Positions 55,583-64,000 of a DNA stretch of 64,000 nt are shown piece after piece. The notes beneath the pieces are model-generated. The model did not search any database. It was not told where the DNA came from and saw nothing but the letters and a program-made list of their open reading frames with translations. The DNA lies in assembly GCA_903828145.1 (NCBI GenBank), contig CAIKKY010000021.1:62001-126000 (forward strand). The letters run 5' to 3'. Position 1 is the stretch's first letter; each line of letters opens with the position of its first letter. Made by a program: the position numbers and the translations under genes. Origin of the DNA: an uncultured Hyphomicrobiales bacterium. GTDB taxonomy: Bacteria; Pseudomonadota; Alphaproteobacteria; Rhizobiales; Devosiaceae.

Positions 55583-57904
55583 TCAACTCACCAGCAGCAC
55601 GTCGCTGGCGGTCAATTGCAGACCGGTCGACAAACTCGCCACCTGCTGCTGCGCCACCCCGCCCAGGCCATCGGGATCGTAGTAGAGCGCACCCGTTGCC
55701 GCATTATAGATCACCCGATCTGACGCATCGGCCGCCGATGACCCAAGGGCAAAGGCCGCACCGCTGAGGGCACCGGTCACCACCCCGAGCCCGGTGAAGA
55801 CCGATAGGCTGAAGGCCAGCGTGTCATCGACCACGGCATAATCGCGGATACGGTCGATTCCGGTCGTCGTATCAAACACGAACACATCCTGCCCGGTGCC
55901 GCCAAAGAGCGTATCCGCACCCAGCTTGCCATAGAGCCAATCATTGCCCCCGCCGCCGGTCAGCGTGTTCGCGCCTGAGTTGCCAATCAACACATTGGCC
56001 AACGCGTTGCCGGTGCCATTGATGGCGCTCGTGCCCGTGAGCGTCAGATTTTCAAGATTGGAGCCCAGGGTCCAGCTGACCGACGACAGCACGGTATCTG
56101 TCCCTTGGCCCGAACTCTCGCTCACCCTGTCCGTCGTGCGGTCGATAACAAAACTATCATGGCCGAGCCCGCCCGACATTGTATCGCTGCCTGAGCCCCC
56201 ATCGAGCCAATCATTGCCCGCGCCGCCACTCAGCGTGTCATTGCCGCCCAGTCCACTGATCTGGTCATTATAGGCAGTGCCGGTGAGCGAATTGCTGGAA
56301 CTGGTGCCATTGATCGCGTTGAGCACGGTTGAGAAATTGAACGCCGTAGCACCCGAAAGCCCCGCAAAGGCATTCGACGCGGTGTCGGCAAAGGCATTGC
56401 TCGCTATGGTCACCGAATAGTCATGGCCAACCAGCAGGTTAGCCGTGGGGTTGATCGTCACAAGCCCACCGGCAATCGCCACCTGCGACCCGTCATTGCT
56501 GTTGATCGTCGCAAAGATGCCCGTGCTCGCATCCGTAATGGTGATCGCGCCGCCAAGCGCCACCATAGCCTCGCTGAAGGTCAGGGTGAGGTTAGCGCCT
56601 GTCGCGACGCCGGTGCTATTGTCGAGCGGTGACAGGGACAGCAGGACGGGCGCCCAGACATCCGATCCAATCACCTGGTCAAGCGTGCGGGTCTGATCGA
56701 TGAACTGGAAAAACTCGACTGAACTGATGCGATCCGTGCCATCGGCGCTGGTCAGCGTCAGGATGCTCAGTGCGGAATCATAGCTGACGCTGCATTGCAC
56801 CCAGTTGACGTTGACCACGCAGTAATCAACGCCCGCGCCGCCAATGATCGTGTCATTGCCGAGACCGCCAATCAGCGTGTCATCGCCATCAAGACCGCTG
56901 AGCGTATCGGCACCCGTGCGGCCATCGAGTGTATTGTTGGCCTGATTGCCCGTGATCGTGTCATTGCCCGATCCGCCAATCGCATTTTCGATCAGCGAGG
57001 CCAGATTGCCCTGGTAGAGATAGGCATTGGCGATCGTGCCGCGGGCGTAATGGCCCGGATAAAAACTCGACCCCAGGTTCGCCAGTTGCGCCGCACTGGT
57101 GGTGGACCAGGCGCCCGGCTGCAGATCGACGGCCAGCGCACCGGTGTAATTCGAAAAATCATAGGTGTCGGTGCCGCCGCCATCCCAAAGGGTCATGAAA
57201 ATCGTGTTGGTGGTCGAGGCGCCCTGCCCGACGCTGTTGATCGACATTTCGCCGGTCGTCGCGCTCCAGGTGTAGGTGGTATTGCCTGCGTTGGTGCTGA
57301 AGTTCGCCCCGTACATGGTTTGAAGCGCTGCAATATCATCGAGCATCAGCGTGGTGGAATAACTGCCCTGCGCGACCGTATACCCGTCAAGGCCCGCCCC
57401 GACGAAAGAGCGATAGGTCATTACCGAATATTCAAGTGAATCATGGTCATAGGGCAGCGCGTAGGCCCCGTCCTGTCCATGGTCGAGCCCCAGCGCGTGC
57501 CCGGTCTCATGAATAATGGTTGCGTAGGCATAGGTGCCCTTCAGGGGCGTATTATAGTCGACCGTGTTGAACCAAACGTCGCCACCGTAATCGGATACCG
57601 ACGGATAATAGGCATAGGCCGTCCCGGCGTTCTGCTCTTCGGAATAGCGCAGCGTGCCCTGCTGCACACTTTCATCGACCTCGGTAAAGGTCAGCGTCGT
57701 GTACGACGAAATCATCGTGAAGATGGAACGGATCGCAGTCTTCTGCGTCTCGTTCATAGTCTGAAACCCGGTCTCGTTGTAGTTATACTGCGACATCAGC
57801 GTCGGGAAACTATAGGTGAGGTTTGCGCTGGTCCACTTGATGCCGGAGAGCACGCCATCAATATCGCGGTTGCCGGTATACGACACAGAACTGGTAGACG
57901 GCAT
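55583..57904 (-). CDS. Serralysin-like M10 metalloprotease with RTX repeats
   Basis: A 773-residue secreted zinc protease. Catalytic domain at about 1-200: zinc ligands His132, His136, His142 in [11 protein letters not shown], Met-turn SVMTY (Met162, Tyr164). Residues 200-410 form the M10_C-type region with RTX nonapeptides at 309-357 ([15 protein letters not shown]). Residues about 417-528 look like a bacterial Ig-like (SbsA/Big_5) domain starting [16 protein letters not shown] second RTX block follows at 545-675, then a C-terminal secretion region ending DVLLVS. There is no signal peptide, as expected for type I export. It sits just upstream of the exporter genes, with a CAGGAG ribosome site. 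The inserted Ig-like domain and second RTX block make it longer than the usual 450-500 residues. Confidence 0.93.
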   Translation of the reverse strand: MPSTSSVSYTGNRDIDGVLSGIKWTSANLTYSFPTLMSQYNYNETGFQTMNETQKTAIRSIFTMISSYTTLTFTEVDESVQQGTLRYSEEQNAGTAYAYYPSVSDYGGDVWFNTVDYNTPLKGTYAYATIIHETGHALGLDHGQDGAYALPYDHDSLEYSVMTYRSFVGAGLDGYTVAQGSYSTTLMLDDIAALQTMYGANFSTNAGNTTYTWSATTGEMSINSVGQGASTTNTIFMTLWDGGGTDTYDFSNYTGALAVDLQPGAWSTTSAAQLANLGSSFYPGHYARGTIANAYLYQGNLASLIENAIGGSGNDTITGNQANNTLDGRTGADTLSGLDGDDTLIGGLGNDTIIGGAGVDYCVVNVNWVQCSVSYDSALSILTLTSADGTDRISSVEFFQFIDQTRTLDQVIGSDVWAPVLLSLSPLDNSTGVATGANLTLTFSEAMVALGGAITITDASTGIFATINSNDGSQVAIAGGLVTINPTANLLVGHDYSVTIASNAFADTASNAFAGLSGATAFNFSTVLNAINGTSSSNSLTGTAYNDQISGLGGNDTLSGGAGNDWLDGGSGSDTMSGGLGHDSFVIDRTTDRVSESSGQGTDTVLSSVSWTLGSNLENLTLTGTSAINGTGNALANVLIGNSGANTLTGGGGNDWLYGKLGADTLFGGTGQDVFVFDTTTGIDRIRDYAVVDDTLAFSLSVFTGLGVVTGALSGAAFALGSSAADASDRVIYNAATGALYYDPDGLGGVAQQQVASLSTGLQLTASDVLLVS

Positions 57905-58092
57905 GACGCACTCCTGATCCCGCTGCAGATGCGGGATGACCTTACCGGAAGTCCGACGGCAGCGTGTCGCCCTCGTATACCCCGGACTGGATGGGTTCCT
58001 ACACCTTTTCGTGAGCGGCCCGAGCGGCCTATAGCAACGCCGGAATGCACAGAACAGGGCGGCATTGCCCCCTCAGCATCTGCCCGTAGAAC

Positions 58093-58119
58093 AAAAAAGG
58101 GCACCCCGCAGGGTGCCCT
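58093..58119 (-). terminator. Intrinsic terminator between the two RTX genes
   Basis: On the minus strand AGGGCACCC and GGGTGCCCT form a perfect 9-base-pair stem with a 4-base loop, followed by six T residues. It ends the transcript of the upstream RTX protein, so the protease must have its own promoter in 57905-58092. Confidence 0.9.
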
Positions 58120-58146
58120 GAACCAGACGTTGAGCGGCTGCCGGCT

Positions 58147-59715
<1,569 letters not shown>

Positions 59716-59805
59716 TTAATCGCACAAAGTGGGATGGCTGACTAAGTGTAAATGCTTACGTTTGCAAGCCCTGAGTTTTCCCTACAGATACCATCGCGTG
59801 CGGCG

Positions 59806-60441
59806 CTAGAGGTTGCGCAGCATCAGGTCCGCGCCCACGCTATTGGCCATAACAAACCGGCCATTGGGCAGATCGACCTCGTTAAGTTTTCGGGCGATCT
59901 CGGCCTCGGGCAAGCGATAGTGCTCCCAGCGCGCGCGCAGGCGGGCACGCAGCACGTCCTCGGGCACATCGACCAGCACCTTGAGGTCAAACAGCGGCGC
60001 GAGACTGGCCCAGGGGGCGGCCCCGATCAGCAGATAATTGCCTTCAACGACAATAATGTCGGCGTCGCGCCGAATCGGGTTGGCCCCAGCGCGCGCAATC
60101 TCGATATCGCGGTCGAAGACCGGCGCCACCACTTCATCTTCGAGTCGCGACCGCAAACGGCCGATGAGCGCCGCCAGCCCGCCCACGTCAAATGTGTCGG
60201 GCGCGCCCTTCATGGCGCGTCGGCCGCGGCGTTCGAGCAGCGTGTCGTCAAAATGATAGCCATCCATCGGCAGTAAGGCCGCACGCCCGGGCGATGCCGC
60301 ATTGAGCGCGGCGACAAGCTGTTCCGCCAGCGTCGATTTACCTGAGGCCGGGGCCCCGGCTATGGCGATGATCTGCCGCGTTCCGCGCGGGCTGGCCATG
60401 AGCCGCGCCAAAAGCGCCTCGGTCGAAATCTGCTGCGTCAT
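59806..60441 (-). CDS. P-loop kinase, uridine kinase/pantothenate kinase-like
   Basis: A 211-residue kinase. The P-loop is GAPASGKSTLAEQL near residue 28, followed by LLPMDGYHFDD and the acidic IIVVEGNYLL, which matches the phosphoribulokinase/uridine kinase-like group (YggC and fungal Yfh7 type). The substrate is unknown; fructose, pantothenate and nucleosides have all been proposed for relatives. The ATG at 60441 follows a strong GGGGGAGAG site. It lies between the RTX gene and a divergent DUF3429 gene. Confidence 0.85.
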   Translation of the reverse strand: MTQQISTEALLARLMASPRGTRQIIAIAGAPASGKSTLAEQLVAALNAASPGRAALLPMDGYHFDDTLLERRGRRAMKGAPDTFDVGGLAALIGRLRSRLEDEVVAPVFDRDIEIARAGANPIRRDADIIVVEGNYLLIGAAPWASLAPLFDLKVLVDVPEDVLRARLRARWEHYRLPEAEIARKLNEVDLPNGRFVMANSVGADLMLRNL

Positions 60442-60537
60442 GCTCTCCCCCGATGATCGGTACGCCTTAAAACCGCGTATCAGCACCAACGCCCGACGAA
60501 AAGCCGCCATTGTCCCTCCCAGCCTCTGGAACAGGTC

Positions 60538-60951
60538 ATGACATCACCCGCCCTAGCCCGCATCCTGACCCTCGCCGGCGCCCTTCCCTTCTGGTTGGGT
60601 GTCGCCGCCCTGCTGGCCGGAGAGACCTGGGTGGGGCCCGTAGTCGTGATCTACGCCGCCCTCATCGCCAGCTTTGTTGCCGGCATCCATTGGGGCCTGA
60701 CCTTTGGTCCGGCCGCAGGCCATAGCCGAACCCTGCTCATCACCAGCAATGGTGTGACCCTCGCGGCCTGGGGGGCCGCTCTGCTGCCGCAGCGACCCGC
60801 CTTCGCCCTCCTCGCCCTGCTCTTTGCCGGACTATACCTCGTCGAGCGTCGTCTCGGCGCCCTCTGGCCAGATTGGTTCGCCCGCCTGCGCCTTCTGGCG
60901 ACGGCCCTCGTCGTGTCCGCCCTCCTGATTCTGGCAATTCTTTCGGTCTGA
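60538..60951 (+). CDS. DUF3429 membrane protein
   Basis: A 137-residue inner-membrane protein with four helices. The first half includes VVIYAALIASFVAGIHWGLTFG, the conserved core of DUF3429 with the motif GIHWG. The family is widespread in proteobacteria and has no known function. It is divergent from the kinase gene with 96 bases between the starts, and is followed by a 171-base AT-rich gap before the FecR-domain gene. Confidence 0.85.
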   Translation: MTSPALARILTLAGALPFWLGVAALLAGETWVGPVVVIYAALIASFVAGIHWGLTFGPAAGHSRTLLITSNGVTLAAWGAALLPQRPAFALLALLFAGLYLVERRLGALWPDWFARLRLLATALVVSALLILAILSV

Positions 60952-61122
60952 TTGCTCTATTTGTTAGCAGACTGACGCATATTTACTCACGATAGCCGCC
61001 TGATTTTACGATAAACACAGTACTTCAGCGTGTATAGTCTTACGCGTACTACGCCTTATTTACGCTGGAGTGGGTCGGTGCTTTAGTATTCGCAACGGGA
61101 TCGGATCGTGGAGACCGATGAC

Positions 61123-62022
61123 ATGCGTACTAACGTTGCCGTGGCTTTATCCTTTGTATTGGCGCTGACGGGTGCGCTGCTCACCAGCCCCGCGCGCGCA
61201 GATGCGGTTGGCAACGCGCAGGATGTCGATCCTGCGGCGCGCGCCATGTACGAACGCACGGATGCGCCCCTGCTGGTGGGGGCCGATATCTTTATCGGCC
61301 AACAGATCATCACGACCGATCTGGGTCAGGTGGAAATCCTGTTCAACGATGGCACCCGGCTCGCCATCGGGCCTCGCTCGCAGATGACTATCGAAGACTA
61401 CCTGATCCGCAACACCGGTGCGCCGGGCAAGTTCGCGATAGATGCGCTGAAGGGCACCTTCCGCTTTATCACCGGTAATGCGCCCAAAGACAGCTACGAA
61501 ATCAAGACCCCGACGGGCACCATTGGCGTGCGCGGCACGGCGTTTGACTTCTTCGTCGATGAAAACGGCCATGTCATTCTGCTGCTCTATCATGGCGCCG
61601 CAACGCTCTGCGCCACCGATGGCGAATGCACCCTGGTTGAAAACCGCTGCGACCTCGGCACCATGAACGAGGCGGGGTCGAGCCTCCTGGGGCCGACAAG
61701 GGGCTTGCCATACGCCGACCTCAACGCCCTGCGCCTCAGCCTGCCTTTTGCCGTGTCGCAACTGCCGCTCGGACGCAACCTCTGGGTGCAGAAGGCGCGC
61801 GAATGCCTGAAAACGGCACGGAATGGCGGCGCTGGCGGGCCGAGTGTTCTGGACAACCCGGCACCGGCACCGGGGCAGCCCGATCCCGTTATCGTGCCGC
61901 CGCCGCCCCCACCGCCGCCGCCCCCGCCTCCCGGTGATGCTGGCGATGACTGCGCCGGTCATTCCGACCACAATCCCGGCCATTCGCAGAACTGTTCGCC
62001 GGGCGGTGAAGGGGATGGCTGA
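61123..62022 (+). CDS. Secreted FecR-domain protein with proline-rich, His/Cys tail
   Basis: A 299-residue exported protein. The signal peptide ends ARA (residue 26). A FecR-type domain covers about 58-150 (IGQQIITTDLGQVEILFNDG, then TPTGTIGVRGTAFDF). A middle region has Cys163, Cys169 and Cys176. Residues 259-270 are twelve prolines, and the last 29 residues are Gly/His/Asp-rich with two cysteines. Classical FecR is an inner-membrane anti-sigma regulator; this one has no membrane helix after the signal peptide and no FecI-type sigma gene beside it. It is probably a free periplasmic or surface protein. GGAG precedes the ATG. Confidence 0.85.
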   Translation: MRTNVAVALSFVLALTGALLTSPARADAVGNAQDVDPAARAMYERTDAPLLVGADIFIGQQIITTDLGQVEILFNDGTRLAIGPRSQMTIEDYLIRNTGAPGKFAIDALKGTFRFITGNAPKDSYEIKTPTGTIGVRGTAFDFFVDENGHVILLLYHGAATLCATDGECTLVENRCDLGTMNEAGSSLLGPTRGLPYADLNALRLSLPFAVSQLPLGRNLWVQKARECLKTARNGGAGGPSVLDNPAPAPGQPDPVIVPPPPPPPPPPPPGDAGDDCAGHSDHNPGHSQNCSPGGEGDG

Positions 62023-62167
62023 ACAGGCTCAAACCCTACGTGCTGTACCGCGGGCGGGATGGAACCAATTATTCACCATGTGCCGCTAGGTTCACCCCCA
62101 GCGGCAACTGGTTTTGCGTAGCCGCCCTTCTGGCCCCGCGTTGGGAAAGCCATGGCCGACCAGCGGT

Positions 62168-62863
62168 TTATCCGCCGATCAGCGACCGGTCGCCCTCTTC
62201 CATCCGCCACTGATCGAGTTGCGGCACAACCAGCGCCGCACCCTCGAAAATCTGATGGCGGGTGTAGAGGCTGGGGCTCACCACGCAGCGCAACCCCGCC
62301 CGCCGCGCCGCCACAAGGCCATTGACCGAATCCTCAACGGCCACAGCCTCGGCCGCGTCGACGCCAAGCTGCGCCAGGGCCTTCACATAGACTTCAGGAT
62401 CAGGCTTCAGTGCGCTGACATCAGTGCCCGTCACCACACACTCGAATCGGTCCGCAATCGGGGTTACGAGCCCGCGAAACAGGGCAATGAGGTTTTCACG
62501 CCCGGTGGTTGTCGCAATCGCAAGCCGCCACCCCAGCGCACGCGCCCGGTCGAGGCACTCCAGCACGCCGGGGCGCAGATGAACCCCGCCTGCGCCGATG
62601 ATCAGGCCATAGTGCCGGTTTTTCGCGGCATGCAGATCGGCCGCGAGCGTTGCCGCACCATCATAGGCGAGCCCCGTCTCCAGCAAAAACCGCAAAAGCC
62701 GCTGCCGCCCGCCTGTCTGCTCCAGCAGCCCGCGATAGCGCTCCTCGCTCCAGGAATAAGGCAGATCACGCTCGCTGAACGCCCGGTTGAACGCCGCGCG
62801 GTGCGCCTCTTCGGTTTCAGCCAGTGTGCCATCCACATCAAAAATCAGCGCGCGGATCGGCAT
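62168..62863 (-). CDS. HAD-family hydrolase, CbbY-like
   Basis: A 231-residue haloacid-dehalogenase phosphatase. The nucleophile motif is FDVDGTLAETEEAHR, the second motif ATTTGREN, and the metal-binding EDSVNG near residue 175. This matches CbbY-type enzymes, which in autotrophs remove xylulose-1,5-bisphosphate; beta-phosphoglucomutases share the motifs. It is third in the order rpe, gph, this gene, with its ATG overlapping the gph stop (TGATG). Confidence 0.88.
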   Translation of the reverse strand: MPIRALIFDVDGTLAETEEAHRAAFNRAFSERDLPYSWSEERYRGLLEQTGGRQRLLRFLLETGLAYDGAATLAADLHAAKNRHYGLIIGAGGVHLRPGVLECLDRARALGWRLAIATTTGRENLIALFRGLVTPIADRFECVVTGTDVSALKPDPEVYVKALAQLGVDAAEAVAVEDSVNGLVAARRAGLRCVVSPSLYTRHQIFEGAALVVPQLDQWRMEEGDRSLIGG

Positions 62864-63537
62864 CAGGCCGCAGACGTCCCAACGCCCATAAGGTCGAGCT
62901 GCTCCAAGGTGTCGATCACGAGATCAGGCGCATAGGTTTCGAGCGGCTCGGCGTGATAGCCACCACGGACCGCCACGCTGCGCATGCGCGCGGCGCGCGC
63001 CGCGAGAATGTCCGCCCCCGAATCGCCCACCATCACCGTGTCGGCCGCACTGCTGCCCAAGGCGGTCGCTGCATAAAGCAGCATGTCGGGCGCGGGCTTT
63101 TTGATGAGCCTGCCCGGCCCTCGGTCGCCCAGCACCAGCGCAAACCGGTCGAGCAGCGCAAAATGCTGGAGGATGCTTCTGGTCGGCCCCTCGGGCTTGT
63201 TTGTCACCACCGCGAGCGCCATCCCGGCCAGCCGGTCGAGCGCCTGCTCCACGCCGGGCATCAGCCGGGTTTTGGCCACAAGGTGACGCGGATAGATGGT
63301 CATCATCCGGGCCGTCATCGCCACGAGCCCGCCCGGCTCAAGGGCGCGGCCGTGCGCAGCAAAAGCGCGCTCCACCAGCTTTTCCACCCCATGGCCCACC
63401 ATGCGCCGCACCGCGGCCTCATCATGGGCGGCCAGTCCTTCGCTGCCCATCAGTTCGGCCACGGCCTCGGTGATATCGGGCACGGAATCAATCAACGTGC
63501 CGTCGAGATCGAACAGCACGGCACGGGTCAGGGTCAT
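62863..63537 (-). CDS. gph: Phosphoglycolate phosphatase
   Basis: A 224-residue HAD phosphatase that removes 2-phosphoglycolate. The nucleophile motif is FDLDGTLIDSVPDI, followed by TNKPEGPT and VGDSGADI. Length and sequence fit Gph. It overlaps rpe by four bases upstream and the CbbY-like gene by one base downstream, so it is the centre of a coupled operon. Confidence 0.93.
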   Translation of the reverse strand: MTLTRAVLFDLDGTLIDSVPDITEAVAELMGSEGLAAHDEAAVRRMVGHGVEKLVERAFAAHGRALEPGGLVAMTARMMTIYPRHLVAKTRLMPGVEQALDRLAGMALAVVTNKPEGPTRSILQHFALLDRFALVLGDRGPGRLIKKPAPDMLLYAATALGSSAADTVMVGDSGADILAARAARMRSVAVRGGYHAEPLETYAPDLVIDTLEQLDLMGVGTSAA

Positions 63538-64000
63538 GCAACAAACTCGCGCCGCCGTGCCGCGTCCGCCGCGTCGCGAATGGCCGCGATATTATGGGCA
63601 TAGTGCCCGGCATCGCCCTTGAACACCGCCGACCCGGCCACCAGCACATCAGCCCCCGCTGCCGCCACCAGCGGCGCTGTCGTCGGGGTAATCCCACCAT
63701 CGATTTCAATGCGGATATCGCGGCGGCCGATCATCTTCTTTACCCGCTGCACCTTGTCGACCATGGCCGGAATAAAGCTCTGCCCCCCGAAACCGGGGTT
63801 CACCGTCATGATGAGAATGAGGTCCAGCCGGTCAAGCACATGCTCGATAACGCTCTCCGGCGTATGCGGATTGAGCGCCACGCCCGCCTGCTTGCCCAGC
63901 CCACGGATGGCCTGCAACGAGCGGTCAAGATGCGGCCCGGCCTCGGCATGCACGGTAATAATGTCGGCTCCAGCCTCCGCAAAGGCCTCAAGATAGGGGT
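63534..64000 (-). CDS. rpe: Ribulose-phosphate 3-epimerase, N-terminus beyond the window
   Basis: The last 155 or so codons of a TIM-barrel epimerase interconverting ribulose-5-phosphate and xylulose-5-phosphate. Visible parts are FAEAGADIITVHAEAG, the metal and phosphate site segment VNPGFGGQSFIP, and EIDGGIT. The reading frame runs off the window end. It overlaps gph by four bases. With gph and a CbbY-like gene the operon handles pentose phosphates and phosphoglycolate. Confidence 0.94.
   Translation of the reverse strand, partial: PYLEAFAEAGADIITVHAEAGPHLDRSLQAIRGLGKQAGVALNPHTPESVIEHVLDRLDLILIMTVNPGFGGQSFIPAMVDKVQRVKKMIGRRDIRIEIDGGITPTTAPLVAAAGADVLVAGSAVFKGDAGHYAHNIAAIRDAADAARRREFVA

Noticed and set aside
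62082-62105. Short inverted repeat after the FecR-domain gene as a terminator
   Set aside because: Six base pairs with a 12-base loop and only a distant TTTT; too weak to call.

Overview
The window is 64 kb of gene-dense, GC-rich chromosome (roughly two thirds G+C by eye) with short intergenic gaps and no gap over 300 bases without a gene. It is almost certainly from an alphaproteobacterium, most likely Hyphomicrobiales (Rhizobiales) or close kin. Pointers are a CpdR-type cell-cycle receiver, DUF2125 and twin-transmembrane HIG1-type proteins, a hisC-tyrC pair, a PduO-type adenosyltransferase, a TIGR01244-type phosphatase, and a cheY-cheB-cheR-mcp-cheD cluster with a divergent CheT-like gene. 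I cannot name the genus. I found no tRNA, rRNA, CRISPR array, insertion sequence or prophage.

1-24 kb is mostly housekeeping: an HNH endonuclease (cut by the edge), a carboxylesterase and AlkA-type glycosylase, gluQ, gloB, hisC-tyrC, a ChaC-type cyclotransferase, plsC, ftsE-ftsX, a zinc-ribbon membrane protein beside cpdR, lysA, argH, tlpA, a PfkB kinase, a cobalamin adenosyltransferase, fumC, rpmF, and the isoprenoid genes ispA and ispG end to end. 24-35 kb carries pyruvate carboxylase, a lone glycine-betaine-type binding protein, and a branched-chain amino acid ABC system. In that system the binding protein gene is separated from livGFHM by a short-chain dehydrogenase and lies on the opposite strand. 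mgsA follows.

35.8-41 kb is a chemotaxis cluster without cheA or cheW. A divergent gene encodes a CheT-like protein with a DxxxQ phosphatase-type motif. CheD and this protein end in nearly the same short acidic-aromatic tail. 41-50 kb holds an orphan UgpC/MalK-type ATPase, a stress cassette (YciE/F-type ferritin-like protein, GlsB, TerC), an adaptor-permease-ATPase exporter operon, and an enolase-superfamily enzyme with a short-chain dehydrogenase.

50-62 kb is the accessory part: a degenerate ABC ATPase converging on an isolated lycopene beta-cyclase, then a type I secretion operon (adaptor plus ATPase/permease). Next to it are two RTX proteins, an M10/serralysin-type zinc protease and a non-enzymatic protein built on three 99-residue repeats in register. 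A secreted FecR-domain protein without a sigma-factor partner follows. The last 2 kb is an rpe-gph-cbbY-type operon cut by the window edge.

The most interesting leads are the chemotaxis termination proteins and their shared tail, the pseudoenzyme-like ABC ATPase beside crtY, and the protease/repeat-protein pair with its secretion machine.
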